From assembly GCF_006149005.1 (NCBI RefSeq), contig NZ_VBSL01000017.1, positions 20,958-84,957 of the forward strand: a stretch of 64,000 bases of DNA. Direction: 5' to 3'. The notes below the pieces were generated by a model, which made no database searches, was not told the DNA's origin, and saw only the letters and a list, made by a program, of their open reading frames with translations. The position numbers and the translations under genes were made by a program. Positions 43,822 to 51,461 of the stretch are shown in pieces. Position 1 is the stretch's first letter. Each line of letters opens with the position of its first letter. Origin of the DNA: Larkinella sp. C7 (GTDB taxonomy: Bacteria; Bacteroidota; Bacteroidia; Cytophagales; Spirosomataceae).

Positions 43822-44733
43822 ATGACCACTCCATCCGAAAGACTGAAAACCCTCGACACCGTCCTCGACGGGCTGATGAGCCGGTATCGGGAACGCGTTC
43901 CCGACGTGTTGAAAATCGTCGATGCGCTCATTGATGAAAACGTGATTCAGGCTGTCGATGACATTGAAAATGATCACATTGCGTTCCGGACGATGGGTGT
44001 GCCGAGCCTTGGAATCCAGTCGTTCGAAAAGATCTTTCTGCACTATGGCTACGGAAAACGCGAACCGTATGACTTTAAGGAAAAGAAACTGAACGCCTAT
44101 TGGTACAGTCCGCCAAAACCGCATTATCCGCGCATTTTCGTGAGCGAGCTGCGGGTGCGGGATTTGTCCGATGCCGCTCAGCATGTCATTTACAAGTATA
44201 CGGATACCGTCGTTTTTGACCCGGTCGATGCGCTGGATCTGGACGATGCCCGGGCCGTCGATCAGTTTTTGCACCAGCCGCTCTGGCAGATTCCCTCGCT
44301 TGACGACTACCGGACGTTGCTGAACGAAAGCGAATATGCCGCCTGGGTGATTTATAACCGCTATTACCTCAACCACTTCACGATCAGTGTGCACAACCTG
44401 AAACCGGGTTACAACACCATTCAGGACTTTGTCGCTTTTCTGGAACGGCGCGGAATTAAACTCAACACGGCGGGCGGTACGATCAAAACCAGCCCGGACG
44501 AAGGACTGCTACAGGCGTCGACCGTTGCCCAGATGATCGATGCGGACTTTGCCGACGGCAAGACCCACCGCATTGCCGGCTCCTACGTCGAATTTGCTGA
44601 ACGCCGGGTGTTGCCCGAATTCCAGCATTTGCCCGCCGACCAGATCCGGCGCGAACACCGGCGCGACGGTTTTGAAGCCGGTAATGCCGATAAGATTTTT
44701 GAGAGTACGTTTACGTCGCAAACCGGGAAGTGA
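43822..44733 (+). CDS. DUF1338 protein (2-oxoadipate dioxygenase/decarboxylase-like)
   Basis: A 303-residue protein of the DUF1338 (YdcJ/HglS) family, whose characterised members are Fe(II)-dependent enzymes converting 2-oxoadipate to 2-hydroxyglutarate in lysine breakdown. Visible candidate metal ligands are His in ENDHIAFRTMG, His in YLNHFTISVH and Glu in GSYVEFAERR. ATG 43822 (MTTPSERLKTLDTVLDG) is preferred over TTG 43801. At 39 bases after the hexosaminidase it may share that transcript, but no lysine-catabolic genes are nearby, so the substrate here is open. Confidence 0.82.
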   Translation: MTTPSERLKTLDTVLDGLMSRYRERVPDVLKIVDALIDENVIQAVDDIENDHIAFRTMGVPSLGIQSFEKIFLHYGYGKREPYDFKEKKLNAYWYSPPKPHYPRIFVSELRVRDLSDAAQHVIYKYTDTVVFDPVDALDLDDARAVDQFLHQPLWQIPSLDDYRTLLNESEYAAWVIYNRYYLNHFTISVHNLKPGYNTIQDFVAFLERRGIKLNTAGGTIKTSPDEGLLQASTVAQMIDADFADGKTHRIAGSYVEFAERRVLPEFQHLPADQIRREHRRDGFEAGNADKIFESTFTSQTGK

Positions 44734-44763
44734 TCAGCTCCTTTTCTTCTGTTAACAAATGGT

Positions 44764-44794
44764 AAAGTTGATTCGGAAACGAATCAACTTTTTT
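44764..44794 (+). terminator. Rho-independent terminator after the DUF1338 gene
   Basis: Perfect 12 bp stem AAAGTTGATTCG with a GAAA loop and a T-run, 30 bases after the stop codon. Confidence 0.85.
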
Positions 44795-44828
44795 ACATTT
44801 ACAGGAATTATCGACGCAACCCTCCTCT

Positions 44829-45836
44829 ATGAAAAAACTAGTTCTACTTGGCCTGCTGGTCTGGGCGGGATGCCGCACCCCGAAAACCGAAACGGCGGCT
44901 TCGTCCAGTCAGCAACCCGTCACCCGAATTGCCTTCGGTTCGTGCAGTCATCAGAAACGGCCCCAACCGCTTTGGGATGATATTGTGGCCCAAAAACCGG
45001 ACGTCTGGATCTGGCTGGGCGACAACATCTACGGGGATTCGGAAAACCTGGATACGCTGAAAGCCAAATACGACCTGCAGAAATCCAACCCGGTTTACGG
45101 GCAGTTGCGACAGTCCACCAAAATCATTGGCGTTTGGGACGATCATGATTACGGCGTTAACGATGGCGGCAAGGAGTATCCGCGCCGGAAGGAAAGCCAG
45201 CAGTTGATGCTGGATTTTCTGGACGTACCCGCCAGCAGCCCCCTGCGCAAGCAGGAAGGGGCTTACTCCTCGCACGTCTACGGGCCGAAAGGTCAGCGGG
45301 TGAAGGTAATTCTGCTCGATGGCCGGTATTTCCGTGATCCGTTGAAAAAAGTCAACAAAGTCAATACGCCTGATCCATCCGGGGATATTCTGGGCGAAGC
45401 GCAATGGCAGTGGCTGGAGCAGCAACTGACCCACTCAGACGCCGATGTCCATATCATTGGATGCGGGATTCAGTTTCTGGCCAACGAACACATCTACGAA
45501 AAATGGGGGAACTACCCCACCGCCCGTCAGCGGTTTTTCGATCTGTTAAGCAAAACGAAGCCGAAAGGGGCCATGCTGATCAGTGGTGACCGGCACATCG
45601 CCGAAGTGTCGAAAATCACGGTTCCGGGACTAGGCTACGATCTGTACGACATTACCAGCAGTGGCCTGACGCACACCTCAAAACCCCGTGAAGAGCCGAA
45701 TGCGCTGCGGGTTGGCAAGGTGGTTTTCGACCTGAACTACGGCTTGTTTTCCATCGACTGGGCCAGAAAAACGGCGACGGTTAGGATCAACGGCGACAAC
45801 CAGGCGACGTATTTGACCCAAGAAATTTCCTTTTGA
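44829..45836 (+). CDS. PhoD-like metallophosphatase lipoprotein
   Basis: A 335-residue lipoprotein (lipobox near WAGC, residue 15) of the alkaline phosphatase D/metallophosphoesterase type. Metal-site motifs are FGSCSHQ, WLGDNIYGD, GVWDDHDYGVND, GCGIQFLANEH and ISGDRHIAEV. The family hydrolyses phosphomonoesters or phosphodiesters outside the cytoplasm. It stands alone between a terminator upstream and a convergent neighbour downstream. The ATG at 44829 gives a proper signal peptide. Confidence 0.88.
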   Translation: MKKLVLLGLLVWAGCRTPKTETAASSSQQPVTRIAFGSCSHQKRPQPLWDDIVAQKPDVWIWLGDNIYGDSENLDTLKAKYDLQKSNPVYGQLRQSTKIIGVWDDHDYGVNDGGKEYPRRKESQQLMLDFLDVPASSPLRKQEGAYSSHVYGPKGQRVKVILLDGRYFRDPLKKVNKVNTPDPSGDILGEAQWQWLEQQLTHSDADVHIIGCGIQFLANEHIYEKWGNYPTARQRFFDLLSKTKPKGAMLISGDRHIAEVSKITVPGLGYDLYDITSSGLTHTSKPREEPNALRVGKVVFDLNYGLFSIDWARKTATVRINGDNQATYLTQEISF

Positions 45837-45857
45837 CGTTTTTTTTTGTTGTAAAAA

Positions 45858-47114
45858 TTACCGCGACTGATACGGGCCGTGAATGGCTTTCACCCGGAAC
45901 GACTCGTCGGTATCTTCCAGAATGATGACGCGATACGTGTCTCCGCCCGGATCGACCCGCACCAGCACATGCCCGGAATCGCTTTTCAGGCGGTTTAGCA
46001 TCTCACCAATCACCAGTTTGTTGGCTTCCAGCATGTCGGTGGCAAACACGTCGCGGTCGCCGGCGTAGACCTGTTGCGAGTAAATCCGCGCCAGCACATC
46101 ATGCCCCGGATGGTCGGACGACCAGACCGGAATCACCAGCACGCGGGGGCTCAGGCTGCCGAGCAGAAAACCGTTCTGCGAATCGCGGTTGCCGTGGTGA
46201 TCGAGCAGTTGCACCTCCACCGGTCCAACCGACCGCGCCACCGGCGTTTCGACATCGTGCCACATCGGCGCACCGAATTGCAGGACGCCGGGAATGTCGC
46301 CCCCCGAAAAATAATCGAATTTGCCGTAGCTCAGCCGCAGGGCCATGCTGCACATGTTTTCATTGGGATACTGATTGGGGGGCAGTGATTTCAGTTCCGG
46401 GAAATGCTGGCGTGTGACCGACCCGACGCCCGTCCAGATCTCACCGTTGACGGCCAGATTCCGGATTTCGAACCGGTCCCTGTATTTTGCGGGTTGTTTC
46501 AACAACTGAATCTGATCGTTACGCCCGGGCTGCAACCGCTCCACTTTCAGGGCTTTGTTCTGCATTTGCCAGCTTAAAAACTGGCGGTAATTCGTCACCA
46601 GCGGGTCCTTTTCGAAGGAGCGGGGGTAGTTGTAGTCCGGCCAGCCCCGGTCGATGAGGGTTCGGATGGGAATGTGTTCACCCACTTCGGTAACCCCCGT
46701 GAGCAGATAACCGCCCGCCGATTTTTTGGAAGCTGACGACGGCGCGCCCATGTGGTCGTCGTGAAAGTGGGTCATGATCGCGTAGTCGATGGCCGGATCG
46801 GAACGAAAACTTTGGGCTTTGCGGGCATAACGCGCAATCCACTCCCCGGCATGGCGGTCGCCGTTGGGCCTGGCGGGGGTGTTGCGCGGGCTCGTCGTTC
46901 GCGGGTCGGTTAGGTCCAGTTCCCCGGCGTCGATCAGGGCCGTGGTGCCATCGGGCAGGATCAAAAACGCCGAATTGCCGCGACCGGTATTGATCTGGTG
47001 AATGTCCAGATAGCCTTCCTGCCAGACTGGCAGCGGCTGTCCCACCGTCTGACCGTAGCTGATCAGGACATTTCCGAAAACGAACAGGCAGGCGAGTACG
47101 TAAAACCGTTTCAT
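45858..47114 (-). CDS. Exported MBL-fold hydrolase (ComEC C-domain-like)
   Basis: A 418-residue secreted metallo-beta-lactamase-fold protein from ATG 47114 (MKRFYVLACLFVFGNVLISYGQ, signal peptide). The metal motif THFHDDHMG is at about residues 115-123. It is preceded by INTGRGNSAFLILPDGTTALIDAG, the layout of the ComEC/Rec2 periplasmic domain, and followed by FDYFSGGDIPG and LLDHHGNRD. No membrane channel region is present, so it acts as a free hydrolase on an unknown substrate, possibly nucleic acid or phosphodiester. An exact -7 box lies 33 bases upstream. Confidence 0.82.
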   Translation of the reverse strand: MKRFYVLACLFVFGNVLISYGQTVGQPLPVWQEGYLDIHQINTGRGNSAFLILPDGTTALIDAGELDLTDPRTTSPRNTPARPNGDRHAGEWIARYARKAQSFRSDPAIDYAIMTHFHDDHMGAPSSASKKSAGGYLLTGVTEVGEHIPIRTLIDRGWPDYNYPRSFEKDPLVTNYRQFLSWQMQNKALKVERLQPGRNDQIQLLKQPAKYRDRFEIRNLAVNGEIWTGVGSVTRQHFPELKSLPPNQYPNENMCSMALRLSYGKFDYFSGGDIPGVLQFGAPMWHDVETPVARSVGPVEVQLLDHHGNRDSQNGFLLGSLSPRVLVIPVWSSDHPGHDVLARIYSQQVYAGDRDVFATDMLEANKLVIGEMLNRLKSDSGHVLVRVDPGGDTYRVIILEDTDESFRVKAIHGPYQSR

Positions 47115-47146
47115 AAGGGAAAAAGAATAGTCGAATCGTAAGCGGA

Positions 47147-47154
47147 CAAACTTA
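47147..47154 (-). promoter_or_regulatory. -7 promoter box of the exported MBL gene
   Basis: On the minus strand TAAGTTTG matches TAnnTTTG exactly, 33 bases before the chosen ATG 47114. Confidence 0.4.
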
Positions 47155-47333
47155 ATCATTTCAATTTTACCGACGAATCGTTCGGTGTAAAGGGAATGTT
47201 AAAGTAACGTTTACCGGATCATGAACACATAGTTGAGCGGTTTGACCACAAACTTTGCGGCATTACCCACACCCGTTTGGAAACGGAATTTTCTGCCGGT
47301 TTTTTTGAAGTACAATATTTCAGGCAACCACCT

Positions 47334-48086
47334 ATGAAACTCACTTTTTTAATCGCACTTCTGGCCGCTTCTCCGGTTTGGGGACAATCCGACGATTCCA
47401 CGGCCGCCCCCGTCATTCCCGCCAAAAGCAATTTCAGATCCAGCTTGATCATGGAACCCGGGTTTGCGTATGCGGTAACTCATCTGCCTGCTATGCAGCG
47501 GTATTTTCGTGACAATCAGGTTAAAGTAGACAAGTCGCTGGATCGGATGGCGCTGGCAGCTTTTGCCTATCGGCGACAACGTTTTAAAATGACACTGCAA
47601 GCGTTTTTTGGGATTGACAAAAGCTTACTACCGCCCGATAAAAAAGGCACATCCCTGTTTGCCCGGAGCCAGAGTGTCAGCGGTTTGACATTCCTACTGG
47701 GATACGATGTGGCCAATACGCGCAACAAACGGGTCTTTATCAACGCCGGTTTGGGCAGTATTAACTACGAATACAGCTTGTTTCGACCCAGCAGTCAGGT
47801 GGTTTCGTTTCAGAATATACTCCAATATACGCCACCCGCAAGTGTACCTTCTTTAAAACAGACCACCGGTTTCTGGGATGTGAATGTGGAGGTTGCGCAA
47901 CGTGAAAAGCGGCCTAATACGTTTCAATGGGTTAGCCGGGTCGGTTACCGGCGCAGTTTTCAACGTACCCCCTGGCATTCTGAGGCTTATCAACTCGTGG
48001 ATGCCCCGCAGGAACGCCTGGGTCAGTTCTATTTTCAGGTTGGGCTCTACATTGCCCGCAACTATAGGGCGCGCCATAAGCCATGA
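47334..48086 (+). CDS. Putative outer-membrane beta-barrel protein
   Basis: A 250-residue protein from ATG 47334 (MKLTFLIALLAASPVWGQ, signal peptide). The rest has alternating hydrophobic/aromatic strands (GFAYAVTHL, KRVFINAGLGSINYEYSLF, FQWVSRVGYRRSF, LGQFYFQVGLYIARNY) and ends close to an aromatic terminus, suggesting a small outer-membrane barrel. No family is recognised. Its stop overlaps the next start (ATGA), placing it at the head of an operon with a DUF2846-like protein and a LytS/LytTR pair. Confidence 0.7.
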   Translation: MKLTFLIALLAASPVWGQSDDSTAAPVIPAKSNFRSSLIMEPGFAYAVTHLPAMQRYFRDNQVKVDKSLDRMALAAFAYRRQRFKMTLQAFFGIDKSLLPPDKKGTSLFARSQSVSGLTFLLGYDVANTRNKRVFINAGLGSINYEYSLFRPSSQVVSFQNILQYTPPASVPSLKQTTGFWDVNVEVAQREKRPNTFQWVSRVGYRRSFQRTPWHSEAYQLVDAPQERLGQFYFQVGLYIARNYRARHKP

Positions 48087-48508
48087 AAACGCTTCTGTTC
48101 AGTTTGCTCCTGTCGGTTTTTATGGCAAATGACAACCAGCACCCGAACCAGCCCGAACCGGCGCAGGTGATTTTATACCGCGAAAAAGAGTTTATTTCAG
48201 GATTGGGTAAAGCGTATGCCTTCAAAATAAACGATCAAAAAGCCGGCGAACTGTCGCCCAATCGGTATGTTCAACTTCCGGTAACGCCGGGTCGGATTAA
48301 AATTGAGTTCGTTAGTGATTATTTTACCGATAGCCGCCCCCTTTGGGTACGGGTGCAGGCGGGTCAAACGTATTACATCAAGGCGGTTGTGGAGGTCGAT
48401 TTCCTAAGTTCCATGATGCTGATGGCGCCGGTCGATCCGCAACAGGCCCGGCAGGAACTTCGCCGGATGAAACCCGAAACCGCCCGGCCAGTCCGGCAAC
48501 CCGATTAA
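48083..48508 (+). CDS. DUF2846-like exported protein
   Basis: A 141-residue protein with a short N-terminal hydrophobic signal (MKTLLFSLLLSVFMA). The body matches the DUF2846 pattern: VILYREKEFISGLGKAYAFKIN, GELSPNRYVQLPVTPGRIKIEF and a strand GQTYYIKAVVEV. These small beta-sandwich proteins are surface or periplasmic with no known activity. It overlaps the barrel gene by four bases and precedes the LytS kinase by 12, so it is probably part of the sensed or regulated envelope function. Confidence 0.75.
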   Translation: MKTLLFSLLLSVFMANDNQHPNQPEPAQVILYREKEFISGLGKAYAFKINDQKAGELSPNRYVQLPVTPGRIKIEFVSDYFTDSRPLWVRVQAGQTYYIKAVVEVDFLSSMMLMAPVDPQQARQELRRMKPETARPVRQPD

Positions 48509-48520
48509 GGTCACCCGTTC

Positions 48521-49546
48521 ATGAACCGACGTTTTGTGTTTCTCCGGTCATCCCTGCCGCTGGCGGTTTCCCTGCTGGCCCTGCTTACCTACTGGGGATG
48601 GCGGCTCTATCAGGTTGTCTGGCCCCAACGGGACCAGGCGCTCCCCGATCTGGGGAGCCTGGCGCGGTATCTGCTGGGCCTGCTTTTTCTCTTGTTCTGT
48701 ATTGGGGTACTGGCCTACCTGAATTACCGACTGGCTTTCCGGCGGTGGATGCATCAGGACACCACCCGGCCGTATTACTGGAGCTGGTTGTGTCTTTTTG
48801 CGTGGGTGCTCTTCGAAGGGTTACAGATTCGCACGGATCAGGAACCCGCTTTTGTGGACGAGAACATTCTGGTTACTGTGCTGCTGGCGGGCTTTATGAT
48901 CCTTTACGGTTTTATCGCCGATGCACTGCAAACCCGGCGGCAACAGCAGCAGTTGATCCAGCAAAAAACGGAAGCTGAGTTAACAGCTTTAAAAGCCCAG
49001 ATTAATCCCCATTTTTTGTTCAATGCGCTGAATACTATCTACAACGAAGCGCAGCAGTCGGAAAACGAATCGGTGGCTGATCTGATTGAACAGTTGTCCG
49101 GCATTCTGCGGTTTACCTTGCAGGATTCGACGCGCCCTACGATTTCCATCGAACAGGAGTTTCAGTTTCTGGAAAAATACCTGGCCCTGCAACGCGCCCG
49201 GTTACCGCACCTGGACACGTTGCATCTGCACACCCGGCTGGAGTGGGACGGACAACCCGCCCAACTGCCGCCCCTGTTGCTGATTCCGTTTGTCGAAAAC
49301 ATGTTTCAGTATGGCGTCAGTCTCATTCACCCGGCGAAGCTGGAACTGGACGTGACGGTCGAAAACCGACAGCTCCAGTTGCGCGTTGTCAATACAATCG
49401 GTTCCGGAGCCGGTACGAAAACCGGCTCCGGAACCGGCATTGCCAACGCCCGCAAGCGTCTGGCACTGCTCTATCCCAACCGGCATGAGTTGCAGATTTC
49501 GCAAACCGATCAGGCATTTGTCGTTACCTTACGCATTGATTTATAA
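48521..49546 (+). CDS. LytS-type sensor histidine kinase
   Basis: A 341-residue kinase with four hydrophobic helices in residues 8-135 and a coiled linker (QTRRQQQQLIQQKTEAEL). The His_kinase domain has phosphoacceptor His164 (QINPHFLFNALNTI) and an ATPase region with PFVENMFQYGV and GTGIANARKRLALL. In the N-box, Tyr-Gly replaces the usual His-Gly (MFQYGV, compare AFKHGI), so catalytic strength may be altered. Six bases before the cognate regulator. Confidence 0.9.
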   Translation: MNRRFVFLRSSLPLAVSLLALLTYWGWRLYQVVWPQRDQALPDLGSLARYLLGLLFLLFCIGVLAYLNYRLAFRRWMHQDTTRPYYWSWLCLFAWVLFEGLQIRTDQEPAFVDENILVTVLLAGFMILYGFIADALQTRRQQQQLIQQKTEAELTALKAQINPHFLFNALNTIYNEAQQSENESVADLIEQLSGILRFTLQDSTRPTISIEQEFQFLEKYLALQRARLPHLDTLHLHTRLEWDGQPAQLPPLLLIPFVENMFQYGVSLIHPAKLELDVTVENRQLQLRVVNTIGSGAGTKTGSGTGIANARKRLALLYPNRHELQISQTDQAFVVTLRIDL

Positions 49547-49552
49547 TCACCT

Positions 49553-50236
49553 ATGCTCCGAGCCATTGCCATCGATGACGAACCCGCAGCCCTGGAGGTC
49601 TTGAGCCGGTATGCCGAAAAAGTGCCGTTTCTGGAGTTGGTTCAACCTTTTCTGAATACGACCGATGCGCTGAATTTCCTGCACACCCAACGGGTTGATT
49701 TGATTTTTCTGGATATTCGAATGCCGGATCTGAGCGGGACGGATTTTGCACAACTGATCGCTCCGCTCAATAAATCGATTGTTTTTACGACCGCCTACGC
49801 CGACTATGCCCTGGAAGGATTTGCCCTGAATGCCCTCGATTATTTGCTGAAACCCATCGCCTTCGGCCGGTTTTTGCAGAGTTGCAACCGCGCCTACACG
49901 CAGTATCTGCTGCAACGCGGGGAGCCGTCGAGCATTTTTGTGAAAGATGGCTACGACTGGGTGCGGGTGAATCTGAACGAAGTTCTCTACATCCATTCAG
50001 ACACAAACCTGCTCTTCATTCATGAAGAAAACCGGCAGGTATCAACCCGCATGACGTTGTCGGAAATGATCGAAATGCTGCCCGGTGACCAGTTTATCCG
50101 GGTCCACAAATCGTATGTCGTGGCGCTGAAAGCCATCCGCAAACTGGAACGACACCAGGTAACGGTAGGCCACGTCACCATCCCGCTGGCCGCCAGCTAC
50201 CGGCAGGCGCTGGAGCAACGTCTTTTGCGGAAGTGA
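49553..50236 (+). CDS. LytTR-family response regulator
   Basis: A 227-residue regulator. Receiver domain with DDE at 8-10, Asp54 (FLDIRMP), TTAYADYAL and YLLKPI; LytTR DNA-binding domain from about residue 125 (SIFVKDGYDWVRVNLNEVLYIHSD, IRVHKSYVV, YRQALEQR). Last gene of the barrel/DUF2846/LytS operon. Hairpin E follows immediately. Confidence 0.92.
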   Translation: MLRAIAIDDEPAALEVLSRYAEKVPFLELVQPFLNTTDALNFLHTQRVDLIFLDIRMPDLSGTDFAQLIAPLNKSIVFTTAYADYALEGFALNALDYLLKPIAFGRFLQSCNRAYTQYLLQRGEPSSIFVKDGYDWVRVNLNEVLYIHSDTNLLFIHEENRQVSTRMTLSEMIEMLPGDQFIRVHKSYVVALKAIRKLERHQVTVGHVTIPLAASYRQALEQRLLRK

Positions 50237-50240
50237 TGTA

Positions 50241-50331
50241 TTGTTACACAAGGTTTATCAGAGGAAATCAGAGGTACACAGCGCTTTTCTCTGGTTAACC
50301 CTGGTGTCCTCTGATAAACCCTGTGTAACAA
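50241..50331. repeat. Long intergenic hairpin E
   Basis: Arms at 50241-50265 and 50307-50331 pair at 24 of 25 positions (outer part TTGTTACACA, inner part GGTTTATCAGAGGA); the CAGAGG word recurs inside the loop side. It lies between the convergent LytTR and GH16 genes, so it may act as a bidirectional terminator, though it lacks a T-run. Confidence 0.8.
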
Positions 50332-50335
50332 CCGC

Positions 50336-51154
50336 TCATTGCTGATAAACCCGCACATAATCGACTTCAAACCGCGCCGGGAATTTCGTTGCCGAGGGGT
50401 CACCGCCGTTCTGACCGCCGATGGCGAGGTTCAGGAGTACATAGTGCGGCTGGTGGAACGGGTTTTTACCACTGCCGTCGCCGTTGATGGTGGTCGACAG
50501 CGCCACCGAGTTGAGCAACTGATCGTCGATGTACAGTTTGATAAAATCCTGGTTCCAATCCATACGCCAGGTGTGGAATTTCTCCGACCACTTTGGATCG
50601 GTGAAGTCGGTGATGTTTTTTTTCGTCGTCCGCCATTCTGCCTTCCACTTCTCATTCGTTCCCCAGGCAACATTGGCAAGCAGCATGTTCCGGTAATATT
50701 CCATGATGTCGATTTCGCCGTTGGCCGGCCACTCGCCCGATACGCCCAGCGTCCAGAACGCGGGCCAGAGCCCCGGCCGGGTGTCGATGCGTGCCCGCAT
50801 TTCAAACCGGCCGTATTGCCACTGGTGCAGCCCTTTGGTCAGCAGGCTGGCGGCCGTATACCGGATGGAGTCGCGGCTGGTTTTCCAATGGGTGCTGCCG
50901 GGCTGATGAGTAGGATTCGGGCGGCTTTCCCGACGGCCTTCGATGATGAGCAAACCGTTTTCGCAGCGGGCATTGTCGGGCTGGTACCACTGGAGTTCGT
51001 TGTTGCGGACAAAACCGGTTTCGAACGCCCATTTCTTTGGATCGGGCGGACCGGGTGTGTTGAATTCATCGGCCCAGACCAGCTTCCATTTGGCGGCTGG
51101 TGGACCGGGCGGTATGGCAAACAGCCAGAGGAGCAGATAGAAAGTCGGAGTCAT
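50336..51154 (-). CDS. Glycoside hydrolase family 16 (beta-glucanase-like)
   Basis: A 272-residue exported endoglycanase from ATG 51154 (MTPTFYLLLWLFAIPPGPPA, signal peptide). The longer frame upstream has no signal and is rejected. The GH16 jelly roll has WADEFNTPG, GRFEMRARIDTRPGLWPAFW and the catalytic signature GEIDIMEYY (nucleophile Glu147, Asp149, acid/base Glu152), ending RFEVDYVRVYQQ. It most resembles laminarinase/beta-1,3(4)-glucanases; the exact glycan is not certain. Compact, with no carbohydrate-binding or T9SS module. Confidence 0.92.
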   Translation of the reverse strand: MTPTFYLLLWLFAIPPGPPAAKWKLVWADEFNTPGPPDPKKWAFETGFVRNNELQWYQPDNARCENGLLIIEGRRESRPNPTHQPGSTHWKTSRDSIRYTAASLLTKGLHQWQYGRFEMRARIDTRPGLWPAFWTLGVSGEWPANGEIDIMEYYRNMLLANVAWGTNEKWKAEWRTTKKNITDFTDPKWSEKFHTWRMDWNQDFIKLYIDDQLLNSVALSTTINGDGSGKNPFHQPHYVLLNLAIGGQNGGDPSATKFPARFEVDYVRVYQQ

Positions 51155-51461
51155 CAACAATCCGGTTTGAAATAGAATGGTAAAAGTAAAAGTTCGCGGC
51201 AGATTTGGAAAATACGGTTCGGAAATGGTCGAAAAACCGGCAAAAAGGCCCGGATTCGGTAAGATCATCCCACGAATGCGCTGATGTTTACGCAATTGTC
51301 ATCAAAGTTTTTCCTTATTTTTAGTCCGGTTTTCTAAACCCAAACTAAGTTTTTTGAGTTTTATTTGCTCGGATACGACCTCCCTTTTTACCTTATACGT
51401 TTGCTTTCGAAACCTCAGATAAGACAGAATAGAGACCAGAGTGGTCGGTTAACCCTATAAA
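51155..51461. other. Divergent intergenic region
   Basis: About 307 bases between the GH16 and bacteriophytochrome genes with no supported gene. The only site I can name is the -7 box at 51396-51403. Confidence 0.4.
51396..51403 (+). promoter_or_regulatory. -7 promoter box of the bacteriophytochrome operon
   Basis: TACGTTTG, an exact TAnnTTTG match, 58 bases before ATG 51462. Confidence 0.4.

Noticed and set aside
51155..51295. 47-residue N-terminal extension of the GH16 protein
   Set aside because: The extension is not a signal peptide and would bury the good signal sequence that begins at ATG 51154.
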